A stretch of DNA of 18,849 nt from a bacterium (GTDB lineage Bacteria > SM23-31 > JAUVVT01): NCBI GenBank assembly GCA_030616165.1, contig JAUWXV010000048.1:1-18849 (forward strand), given 5' to 3'. The position numbers were made by a program, and so were the translations under genes. This document shows positions 7,106 through 13,657 of this stretch, one piece after another. Numbering within the stretch: position 1 is the stretch's first letter; each line of letters opens with the position of its first letter. The notes beneath the pieces were generated by a model that was not told the origin of the DNA, did not search any database, and worked only from the letters and a program-made list of their open reading frames with translations.

Positions 7106-7711
7106 TTACTTTTCTGACTCTGGTTTTTGTTCACCTATTATCCATAAGTAAACCGTGTGGCCATAATATTCATCATCATTATTAATTTCCACGACCTTTG
7201 TCGCCTCCCATCCCCGCATATCAAAATCGTGAGAAACCACCCTTGCACCAGGTTTAAGATACTTTTCCAGATTCGGTCTGAGTTTTGCATTAGAGCTCTC
7301 TAAAAGGTATAATGTAACAACGGTAGCTTCAGACAAATCCACAGTCATTGCATCCTGTTGAATAATCTTAACCAGTTTTTCAACTTTCTTTCTTTTTACC
7401 AATTCTCTGGCTTCAGCAACCCTTACTGGATTATAATCTACTCCTACTCCTCTGGCACCATATTTTTCTGCTGCCATAACAACAATTCTACCATCTCCAC
7501 ATCCAAGGTCATATACTATGTCGTTCTTCGTAACCTGAGCAAGTTCGAGCATCTTCTCAACAACATTCATCGGTGTCGGGACAAAAGGTGCAAGACTTTC
7601 GGAATCATCGTATTCCTGAGCTCTTACTTCCAATCCAGTGAAAGCTCCGACACAGAGTAAAAATGCAACAGTAAAAGTGACTAATAAGTATGCTATTTTT
7701 CTTTTATACAT
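7106..7711 (-). CDS. SAM-dependent methyltransferase with N-terminal signal/anchor (protein-lysine methyltransferase-like)
   Basis: 201 residues from the ATG at 7711, preferred over the one at 7717 because GAGGAG (complement of 7721-7726) is 9 nt from the former and only 3 nt from the latter. Residues 5-25 form a hydrophobic signal peptide or membrane anchor ending near VRAQ. Next comes PFVPTPMNVVEKMLELA, then motif I YDLGCGDGR (67-75), the acidic D92 in GVDYNP that holds the SAM ribose, and TVVTLYLLESSNAKLRP (130-146). These segments match a class I methyltransferase group related to FAM173/ATPSCKMT lysine methyltransferases. The catalytic domain looks intact. An exported SAM enzyme is odd because SAM is cytosolic, so an uncleaved inner-membrane anchor with a cytoplasmic domain is possible. 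The gene is monocistronic. Confidence 0.85.
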   Translation of the reverse strand: MYKRKIAYLLVTFTVAFLLCVGAFTGLEVRAQEYDDSESLAPFVPTPMNVVEKMLELAQVTKNDIVYDLGCGDGRIVVMAAEKYGARGVGVDYNPVRVAEARELVKRKKVEKLVKIIQQDAMTVDLSEATVVTLYLLESSNAKLRPNLEKYLKPGARVVSHDFDMRGWEATKVVEINNDDEYYGHTVYLWIIGEQKPESEK

Positions 7712-8111
7712 GTTCATTCGCTCCTCTTTAAATATTGATGTTTGTGAGTTTTTTAATTACTTTTACAATTGGGCAGGTAATATTATTCAAAAATATTTTT
7801 ATTATTAGGTTTTAATTAGTCTATTTTTCTTTAAAGAATGAAAAATAGCTATTTTTCTAACTTTTTATTAAATAACATTTTAAAAAAATAAAAATCTTTT
7901 GAGCATTAATTGCCATCCATGTCGAATTTGTTTGGACAGATTAAAGACTTTTTTTTAAAAACTGCGAATTTCAAAATAATAAAATTTCAATTAAATTAAT
8001 TATAAGATAAAAGAAAAGCAAGAGATATTTTTCGAAAACCATATTATAAAATTGTTGTTTTATTAGGATTGCATGATTATATTTTGATTGCTTCTAAATA
8101 TCAGGAAATCT
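7712..8111. other. Divergent intergenic region upstream of methyltransferase and murB
   Basis: About 400 bp, very AT-rich, between two genes pointing away from each other, so promoters for both must lie here; none can be placed with confidence. The only clear structure is the palindrome group at 7821-7857, listed separately. No coding frame is credible. Confidence 0.6.
7821..7857. repeat. Three-arm palindrome (two CTATTTTTC copies around one GAAAAATAG)
   Basis: CTATTTTTC occurs at 7821-7829 and again at 7849-7857; the complementary arm GAAAAATAG lies between at 7840-7848. The last two arms form an 18-bp perfect palindrome (7840-7857), while the first two form a hairpin with a 10-nt loop. The two pairings are mutually exclusive. 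It could be an operator for a dimeric regulator or an mRNA switch. AT-richness raises the chance of coincidence. Confidence 0.45.
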
Positions 8112-9059
8112 ATGATTAATCCTAATTATATTAAATTTATAGAAATTATGAATGAGGGGGTAAAAGAGGGGGAGGAACTTTCTCATCATACATCCTTTAA
8201 AATTGGAGGAAAGGCAGACCTATTTTATTCTGCAAAAGATGAAGATAGTTTAATAAAAGCAGTAAAAACAGCAAAAATTTTGAATATTCCTGCAGTTATT
8301 GTAGGTGATGGAAGCAACATTCTTGTCAGTGATAAAGGATACAGGGGAGTAGTTGTAAAAAATAGGAAAACAAAAAAAAAAAAAAAAAAAAAAAATAATA
8401 AAATAATAGAATATTCTGGATTTCAACTATCGGAAGTACTTAAATTTGCATCAGAACATACTTTATCGGGACTGGAATTCGCAGCAGGCATTCCAGGAAG
8501 TGTAGGAGGTGCAGTTTATATGAATGCCGGTGCATTTGGTTCTTCCATAGGTGAACTGACTGTAAAGGGAAATGTGATTGACAAAAATGGAAACATCCGT
8601 GAATTAAATAAAAAGGATTTTGAATTTGGGTACAGGTCGAGCAGACTTCGGAAATCTGATGAAATTCTGATTTCTGTTATTTTAAAACTTGTAAAGGGGG
8701 AAAAAGAACAAATATTGCAAAAAATGAATAAAATTATAGGGATTAGAAAAGGCAAACATCCTGCCAAAAATATACCATGTGCAGGAAGTTATTTCAAAAA
8801 TATTGTTAAAGAAGACCCGGATATAACTGGTGAACCTGCTGGTTATTATCTTGAGAAAGCAGGAACAAAAAAATTAAAAGCAGGAGGCGCAGCAGTCTTT
8901 GGTAAACATGCAAATTTTATTGTGAATATGGGTAATGCTAAATCGTCTGATGTTTTGAAATTAGCAGAAATGATGAAGAAGAAGGTCAAAGAAATGTTTG
9001 GCATCGAACTCGTAGAAGAAGTTGTTTATCTTGACGATAAAGAGGGCTTCAAGAGATAA
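8112..9059 (+). CDS. murB: UDP-N-acetylenolpyruvoylglucosamine reductase (MurB) with internal poly-lysine run
   Basis: 315 residues from the ATG at 8112 (AGGAAA 6 nt upstream). An upstream TTG at 8088 is less likely, and an ATG at 8148 would shorten the N terminus. MurB reduces UDP-GlcNAc-enolpyruvate to UDP-MurNAc in cytoplasmic peptidoglycan synthesis, using FAD and NADPH. FAD-domain motifs: HTSFKIGG (26-33), VGDGSN (64-69) and GIPGSVGGAVYMNAGA (127-142). Substrate domain: YRSS near 174, the catalytic serine S226 in CAGSYFKN, PAGYYLEKAG, KHANFIVN and the catalytic glutamate E303 in VEEVV. This is the short MurB type lacking the extra E. coli insertion. Unusual is K88-K94, encoded by 24 consecutive A, sitting where family members have an ordinary strand-turn after GVVVKN. 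Downstream of it the frame is intact. Confidence 0.95.
   Translation: MINPNYIKFIEIMNEGVKEGEELSHHTSFKIGGKADLFYSAKDEDSLIKAVKTAKILNIPAVIVGDGSNILVSDKGYRGVVVKNRKTKKKKKKKNNKIIEYSGFQLSEVLKFASEHTLSGLEFAAGIPGSVGGAVYMNAGAFGSSIGELTVKGNVIDKNGNIRELNKKDFEFGYRSSRLRKSDEILISVILKLVKGEKEQILQKMNKIIGIRKGKHPAKNIPCAGSYFKNIVKEDPDITGEPAGYYLEKAGTKKLKAGGAAVFGKHANFIVNMGNAKSSDVLKLAEMMKKKVKEMFGIELVEEVVYLDDKEGFKR
8372..8395 (+). repeat. Homopolymer of 24 A inside murB
   Basis: An uninterrupted A24 tract encodes seven lysines and parts of the flanking codons. The frame is open on both sides at this length. Such a tract is prone to replication and transcription slippage, and also to sequencing or assembly error. Confidence 0.95.
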
Positions 9060-9189
9060 TAAGATAAAAAATATCCCTTCTTTAATACATAAATTACATT
9101 AAATTAAATTCTATTTTTTACCTTGATTTTAGAGAAATTTATTGTTAAAATTGAACATAAATAAATTTTAAAAAACGCAAAAATTTAAT

Positions 9190-10974
9190 ATGCCAAATAG
9201 GGTAAATTTACGAGATAATATAACTATATTCTTAAATAGAATCGGACAAAAAACGATAGTAATTTTACTTTTTATCTTTAGCATCTATGGTTTTTTTGTT
9301 TTCGGGGTGGAAAGTGAAAATATTAAATTAATAATTAAAATCTTAATAGTATTGCTATTTTTGTTCTTTATCTATTTTAGATACCGAAATATGACCCTTT
9401 TTCAAGGAATAACCGAGCAAAAAGAACTGAAATCTGAAAAACAAGAAGAGAAAGATATTGAAGTAATCAAAAAATTAGCAGAGCAATTTCAAATTAGAAA
9501 GAAAAATAATTCAGAAGCAGATTTTGAGTCATATCTTAACATGATACTGGATATAATCAATTCTACTTTTGTAGCCTCAACGGCTGTTATCTACCTTATC
9601 GACCAGGAAAAAAACACCCTTGTTCCAAAAGTAATTGTCGCTAAAACTGAAAAGAAATGCCAGGCTAAAGAAATAGATACAGACGAAAAGATAATGAGGG
9701 AAATTTTTGAAAAAAAAGAAATAATTATAAATGACGAACTCTCCGAAGAAGAGATAAGGGATATTTTTGCGAGTATAGGACATGCATTCAAGTCCTTTTT
9801 AGGTGCACCTATTTTTATTGAAAAAGAAGTGATAGGTGTTATCGCTGTTTACAGCAATACTAAAGGAGCATTTGGAGAGGAAGATAAAAGTCTGATAAAA
9901 AGTTTTGCCGAAGTTGTTTCAAGGACTGTTGTTAATTACAATAGTATATTCGAGTTTGAGACCAGTTCACTCCTTTTTTCTTCATTTTATGAGATAAGTA
10001 AAGGATTGAACTCCAATCTTAAGTTCGATGAGATAATTGATATGCTTATAAATATGGTTAAAAAAATATTCGAATTTAATCAAATATCTTTATCCATTGT
10101 TGAGGAAAGTGGTTTTTATGCGATAATTAAGAGGGTTATTGGAAAGGTTGATGAATTCAAGGAGGGTTATAAGTTTCCTCTGGAAGAGGGACTTAATGGA
10201 TGGGTCATAAGAAAAAATAGAGCAATATTAGTTTCATCCCTCGAAAAGGGAGATTATTTTATACCGAGGTATTCCAAAACAGAAAAGAGTAACTTTGGAT
10301 TGAAATCATTTCTCTCTGCACCTATCGGCTATTATAATAAATGCATTGGCGCTATTACAATAGAAAGTAAAAAAGCAAACCTTTATAGTGAACTGCATGA
10401 AAATGTTCTTGTGATGCTCGCAAATAACATAGGTGCTGCATTGGAAAGAAGCATAATACACAAGAGACTTGAATCTGAGGCAAAAACTGACGAATTGACA
10501 GGACTTAATAATTATCGGGAATTTAGGCTCAGGCTTTATGACGAAGTCAACAGGACTAAAAGACAAAAACAAAAATTTTGCTTGTTCATGATGGATATTG
10601 ATAAATTTAAAGACTTTAATGATCGGTATGGACATTTAGTTGGGGATCAGATTCTTAAAGCTATTGGAAATTCCATTAATATAAGCCTTAGAAATATCGA
10701 TTTTGTCGCTCGATATGGAGGTGAAGAGTTTGCTGCAATCGTGATTACTTCTGATATTAATGATGCTAAAGTATCTGCAGAGCGTATTAGAAGTACTATT
10801 GATAAAACAAAATATAAATTCAACTCTTCAGAATATCATATTACTATAAGTATCGGAGTTGCAGAGTATCCAACTACATCTCAAAGTGAAGAAGGTCTGA
10901 TTAACAAAGCAGATCAGGCTCTTTATCAGGCAAAAGCCGCAGGCAGAAATAAAATAGTTATTTATGAAGGATAA
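9190..10974 (+). CDS. Membrane-associated GAF-GAF-GGDEF diguanylate cyclase
   Basis: 594 residues. Two hydrophobic helices (about 19-38 and 45-64) anchor the N terminus. A charged, coiled-coil-like linker follows at 77-105. Two GAF domains come next, about 105-250 (ends with FLGAPIFIEKEVIGVIAVYS and FGEEDKSLIKSFA) and about 265-420 (FLSAPIGYYNKCIGAITIES, LVMLANNIGAALE). The C-terminal GGDEF domain starts at DELTGLNNYREF and has metal-binding DIDKFKDFND, the active-site loop RYGGEEF (508-514) and a complete allosteric I-site R501-x-x-D504 exactly five residues before GGEEF. It should make cyclic di-GMP from GTP with product inhibition and sense an unknown small ligand. There is no obvious ribosome-binding site. 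The gene is downstream of murB by 130 bp, and no EAL domain is present. Confidence 0.92.
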   Translation: MPNRVNLRDNITIFLNRIGQKTIVILLFIFSIYGFFVFGVESENIKLIIKILIVLLFLFFIYFRYRNMTLFQGITEQKELKSEKQEEKDIEVIKKLAEQFQIRKKNNSEADFESYLNMILDIINSTFVASTAVIYLIDQEKNTLVPKVIVAKTEKKCQAKEIDTDEKIMREIFEKKEIIINDELSEEEIRDIFASIGHAFKSFLGAPIFIEKEVIGVIAVYSNTKGAFGEEDKSLIKSFAEVVSRTVVNYNSIFEFETSSLLFSSFYEISKGLNSNLKFDEIIDMLINMVKKIFEFNQISLSIVEESGFYAIIKRVIGKVDEFKEGYKFPLEEGLNGWVIRKNRAILVSSLEKGDYFIPRYSKTEKSNFGLKSFLSAPIGYYNKCIGAITIESKKANLYSELHENVLVMLANNIGAALERSIIHKRLESEAKTDELTGLNNYREFRLRLYDEVNRTKRQKQKFCLFMMDIDKFKDFNDRYGHLVGDQILKAIGNSINISLRNIDFVARYGGEEFAAIVITSDINDAKVSAERIRSTIDKTKYKFNSSEYHITISIGVAEYPTTSQSEEGLINKADQALYQAKAAGRNKIVIYEG

Positions 10975-11020
10975 AAATTATTCCTTAAAAAAATAGAGAG
11001 ACATCTATTAATTTTATTTT

Positions 11021-11146
11021 GCATTTGTCTGTGTTGGGCTTGGCAAGAAAGATAAGACGTTCGAGTGGCTGGAAAAAGCATATAAGGAGCATGATTTCTG
11101 CCTGGTTTGGTGGATACTAAATCCAATGTTTGACAGCCTGCAATAA
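11021..11146 (+). pseudogene. Remnant of a TPR-protein gene 3' end
   Basis: In one frame this reads GLGKKDKTFEWLEKAYKEHD, then FCLVWWILNPMFDSLQ and a stop at 11144-11146. That is the recognisable terminal TPR unit (pattern G-x-KD-x-AFEWLEKAYEE...LV-x-L-x-x-DP-x-FDSL) common at the ends of large TPR proteins with kinase, cyclase or TolB-like domains. There is no start codon, no ribosome-binding site and too little upstream room (the cyclase gene ends at 10974). It is therefore a decayed fragment, left by deletion or rearrangement. Confidence 0.7.
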
Positions 11147-11167
11147 TACCTGCGATACTAATTCATG

Positions 11168-11191
11168 CTCAGGTGAATCGGATTCCCTGAG
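11168..11191. repeat. Hairpin CTCAGG...CCTGAG
   Basis: CTCAGG (11168-11173) pairs with CCTGAG (11186-11191). After a bulged T, GAAT/ATTC continues the stem to a 3-nt loop. There is no T-run. It lies in the 420-bp gap between the cyclase and zinc-ribbon genes. Confidence 0.55.
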
Positions 11192-11244
11192 AACCAAACT
11201 CATAAATATATATGAAATATGATTGGCAAAACAATTTAACATTA

Positions 11245-11283
11245 TCCGCTACAGGCGGATCCGCCACGGCTGAATGTAGCGGA
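11245..11283. repeat. Nested palindrome TCCGCTACA...TGTAGCGGA
   Basis: Outer 9-bp arms 11245-11253 and 11275-11283 enclose the 12-bp palindrome GGCGGATCCGCC (11254-11265). It is conspicuously GC-rich against its AT-rich surroundings, as expected of an inserted dispersed repeat. Confidence 0.65.
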
Positions 11284-11396
11284 ACATACTTTGTTTAAAA
11301 GAGCACGTAATAGGGAACTTTGAGAGGAACTTTTAAGTAAAATAACTTTTAAATCATATTGAATTACTAAAGAATAAAAAATTACGGAGACCGAAA

Positions 11397-11591
11397 ATGG
11401 CAAGAAAGGAGAAAAGTTTTTTAGCGAAAGTTAGAAAAGAGAAAATGATAATAAAGTGTCCGGTATGTAGCAAAGCAATTACTCCGATAATATTTGTAAA
11501 TTCTGTTCAATCGGAGATTTCCGGTGCCTGGAAATTTAATAAGAGAATTGTTAAACTGTGTAAATGCAACGAGAAAGAAATTTTTGGATAA
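11397..11591 (+). CDS. Small zinc-ribbon protein, function unknown
   Basis: 64 residues, start supported by CGGAGA about 8 nt upstream. A basic N terminus (MARKEKSFLAKVRKEK) precedes CPVC (C21, C24); the second metal pair is C55 and C57 in LCKCNEK, giving a compact four-cysteine zinc-binding arrangement of rubredoxin or ribosomal type. I do not recognise the family. Basic residues plus a zinc ribbon suggest nucleic-acid or ribosome binding, but that is a guess. A diverged second copy of the 3' end lies 73 nt downstream past a hairpin, so the gene end may have been rearranged. Codon use resembles its neighbours. Confidence 0.65.
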   Translation: MARKEKSFLAKVRKEKMIIKCPVCSKAITPIIFVNSVQSEISGAWKFNKRIVKLCKCNEKEIFG

Positions 11592-11599
11592 TGTATTTA

Positions 11600-11624
11600 G
11601 GGGGTGACCCATCGGGTCGCCCCC
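11600..11624. repeat. GC-rich hairpin (REP-like copy 2, foot TTAG)
   Basis: An 11-bp stem GGGGGTGACCC (11600-11610)/GGGTCGCCCCC (11614-11624) with loop ATC and one T-G wobble. It begins 8 nt after the zinc-ribbon stop codon. The 5' foot reads TTAG overlapping the first G, a one-base variant of the GTAG seen in other copies. It could stop RNA polymerase but no T-run follows. Confidence 0.65.
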
Positions 11625-11631
11625 GTGGGAA

Positions 11632-11670
11632 TGTAAATGCAGCGAAAAAGAGGTTTTGAGATAATATTTA
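11632..11670 (+). pseudogene. Diverged second copy of the zinc-ribbon gene 3' end
   Basis: Translated from 11632 the sequence reads CKCSEKEVLR then stop, against CKCNEKEIFG then stop at 11559-11591. Nucleotide similarity continues past the stop into TATTTA. The two copies are separated by the hairpin at 11600-11624. No start codon or upstream gene body belongs to this copy. Confidence 0.65.
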
Positions 11671-11729
11671 TTGATATTAGTGGTTTGTGCTTTTTGCTGG
11701 CTATTCTGAAGTGGGGAGTCTTAACATAG

Positions 11730-11761
11730 GACAGAACACTGCCTGCACACTGTGTTCTGTC
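11730..11761. repeat. REP-like palindrome (copy 3, foot ATAG), same family as 4904-4932
   Basis: GACAGAACAC (11730-11739) pairs with GTGTTCTGTC (11752-11761). The stem is nearly the same as the copy at 4908-4928 (GGACAGAAC), but the loop is longer (12 nt) and the foot is ATAG instead of GTAG. Downstream CATTACA parallels CTTACA of the other copy. Confidence 0.65.
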
Positions 11762-11784
11762 ATTACAATATAAAAATATAAAAC

Positions 11785-11829
11785 GTCAGGTCAGGTTTTT
11801 TAACGATTTCAAATACCTGACATTTTTTT
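11785..11829 (+). terminator. Possible weak terminator
   Basis: GTCAGGT (11785-11791) can pair with ACCTGAC (11815-11821), followed by seven Ts at 11823-11829. The loop is long (23 nt, or 18 nt using the second CAGGT), so efficiency is doubtful. It would separate the zinc-ribbon region from rdgB. Confidence 0.35.
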
Positions 11830-11922
11830 CTTTATGCTTTATCAATTTTTATTTAGTTGTCAAAAAAAGCCAGAAAGACTCAAAAAGTTTTGAGGCAGGT
11901 ATAGAATTATATAAATTCATTG

Positions 11923-12519
11923 ATGATGAAAAGAAAAATAATTATTGCTACAAAAAATAAAGGGAAAATTAAAGAATTTAAGAAAATCCTCTCTGATAAA
12001 GAATTTGAAATATCTTCACTGTTAGACATTTCTGATTTACCCGGAATTAATGAAGATGGTAATTCATTCGAGGATAATGCAGTAAAAAAATCGGGACATA
12101 TATTCGATTTGACCGGCAAGCCTTGTATTGCGGATGATTCAGGTTTAGAGATTGATTATCTTGATGGTGCTCCCGGAGTAAAATCATCAAGATATTATGG
12201 TATTTCAACTCCTCAAAGTGTTAAAAATGAAAAGATAATTTCGATGATGAAAGGTGCAAAAGAAAATAAAAGAGGTGCGCAATTTATATGTGTTGTAGCA
12301 TTTACAGATAATAACGAAAAAAAAACATTCGAGGGGGTTTGCAAAGGAAGGATATCAGATAAACAAAAAGGGTCAAATGGATTCGGATACGACCCGATAT
12401 TTATTCCCGAAGAATTTGATAAAACATTTGGTGAACTTGATGAAGATGTAAAAAATAGAATCAGTCACAGGGCAAAAGCACTGAGAAAGTTTTATAACTG
12501 GTTTGTAAAAAATAAATAA
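11923..12519 (+). CDS. rdgB: XTP/dITP diphosphatase (RdgB/HAM1 family)
   Basis: 198 residues, the usual length. This cytosolic house-cleaning enzyme hydrolyses XTP, ITP and dITP to monophosphates, keeping deaminated purines out of nucleic acids. Family motifs are all present: the nucleotide-binding ATKNKGKIKEF (9-19), SFEDNAVKK (48-56), the catalytic DDSGLEID (71-78; D71 matches E. coli D69), GAPGVKSSRY, GFGYDPIF (153-160) and the C-terminal SHRAKAL (181-187). There are two adjacent ATGs (11923, 11926) and no clear ribosome-binding site. It is followed 46 bp later by tRNA-Pro. Confidence 0.95.
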   Translation: MMKRKIIIATKNKGKIKEFKKILSDKEFEISSLLDISDLPGINEDGNSFEDNAVKKSGHIFDLTGKPCIADDSGLEIDYLDGAPGVKSSRYYGISTPQSVKNEKIISMMKGAKENKRGAQFICVVAFTDNNEKKTFEGVCKGRISDKQKGSNGFGYDPIFIPEEFDKTFGELDEDVKNRISHRAKALRKFYNWFVKNK

Positions 12520-12565
12520 CTTGATTTATTTTTTGATTTTTAATAAATTATATTTTTTAATATAA

Positions 12566-12642
<77 letters not shown>

Positions 12643-12875
12643 TGATTTTGTTAACTTCTTTGTGTTTGCGAAGTACGAAGCATTTAGGATGACCTAATTA
12701 GGGTCTACTGAAAAAGTTACAGAGACCATATAAGCACTTGATATTATGATAATTATTTATTATATTGAAGTAATTCATAAGGTTAAAAATGCACATAAAT
12801 TTCAAATTATCCTGAAAAAAGCTTGCACTTTAACATAAAAATTAATCCAATTTTTAGTTGACCATAATTAAGATC

Positions 12876-12897
12876 GTAGGGGCGGATTTATCCGCCC
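12876..12897 (+). repeat. REP-like palindrome (copy 4) with 5' GTAG
   Basis: GTAG at 12876-12879 is followed directly by GGGCGGAT (12880-12887)/ATCCGCCC (12890-12897) with a TT loop. It forms an inverted pair with the copy at 12953-12974. Confidence 0.8.
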
Positions 12898-12952
12898 GAA
12901 TTCATTGTGCTGTTACTGCCTTAGACCTTATTCATTAATTATTCAACAAGAA

Positions 12953-12974
12953 GGGCGGGTAAACCCGCCCCTAC
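12953..12974 (-). repeat. REP-like palindrome (copy 5) with 5' GTAG on the minus strand
   Basis: The stem is GGGCGGGT (12953-12960)/ACCCGCCC (12963-12970), followed by CTAC (12971-12974), i.e. GTAG 5' of the stem on the minus strand. Compared with copy 4 the stem differs by an A-T to G-C pair, changed on both arms. Confidence 0.8.
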
Positions 12975-13088
12975 GGATTTGGCATTGATAATTTGTGCGA
13001 AAAGGGATTTAATATAAATAATTTCTTTTTTCAGTAGACCCTAATTAAACCGCAAACACGCTGTTATCAGAAGTTACCCAACGGGCTG

Positions 13089-13418
13089 TTATTCCTCATA
13101 TACTATTGCCGTACCACTTGCGCTCACCATTAGCATATTTCCGCCTGAACCTATGCCAATGGTTTCGTAGTCCAGGTCAACCCCCACTACCGCATTGGCA
13201 CCAAGCGTTCTTGCTTGTTCCTTCATCTCCTCTATGGCAATATCCTTTGCCTTTCGCAATTCATTTTCGTAGGCTGCAGATCTCCCTCCGACAATGTCTC
13301 GTATGCTTGCAAAAAAGTCCTTGAAAATGTTTGCTCCTAAAATTGCCTCCCCACTCACCAACCCAAGATATCTAATGATCTTCTGCCCTTCAATGTTCGG
13401 TGTTGTTAAAACTAACAT
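13089..13418 (-). CDS. YbjQ/UPF0145 family protein
   Basis: 109 residues, the usual size of this family (PF01906, called heavy-metal-binding domain although function is unsettled). Conserved features: [20 protein letters not shown], the central [13 protein letters not shown], a helix [31 protein letters not shown], and the final [11 protein letters not shown] strand. The fold assembles into homo-oligomeric barrels in known members. A ribosome-binding site GGAG lies just before the start. It has no signal peptide and is expected in the cytoplasm. It is a single-gene unit with a 239-bp gap to the tricorn gene in which I see nothing notable. Confidence 0.93.
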   Translation of the reverse strand: MLVLTTPNIEGQKIIRYLGLVSGEAILGANIFKDFFASIRDIVGGRSAAYENELRKAKDIAIEEMKEQARTLGANAVVGVDLDYETIGIGSGGNMLMVSASGTAIVYEE

Positions 13419-13657
13419 ATATACTCCTTTTTGAATTACTTAATTAACGTTACGGATAAAATTCCATTGAATGAAGCCGCGTACCAGATAATACTGTAGG
13501 GATTTAATCATTTGACTTCACATAATAAAAATGTATTTAAAAAGAAAAACGTCAATATTTCAATAAGCAAATCTGTGACCTTCAGCATAACTGATGGTTT
13601 AATGATATTAATTAAAAATGTACAGTATGTCCGGTTAAAGGTTAATATTAAACATTA

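Larger units (their letters stand above)
12695..13047. mobile_element. MITE-like element, about 353 bp, with 21-bp terminal inverted repeats
   Basis: A perfect 21-bp inverted repeat (12695-12715 and 13027-13047; key part GGGTCTACTGAAAAA) bounds non-coding, AT-rich DNA. The sequence GGGTCTACTGAAAA resembles ends of DDE-transposase insertion sequences, but no transposase is inside, so it would be non-autonomous. Inside are two REP-like hairpins in opposite orientation. Outside the arms a further inverted match GTGTTTGCG (12662-12670) / CGCAAACAC (13051-13059) continues the symmetry, with about 20 extra bases on the left. It lies directly downstream of tRNA-Pro, a typical insertion neighbourhood. 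TAATTA at the outer edge could be terminus or target duplication. Confidence 0.65.

Noticed and set aside
12695-13047. A complete insertion sequence with transposase
   Set aside because: No open frame of useful size and no transposase motif on either strand; only a non-autonomous element is supported.
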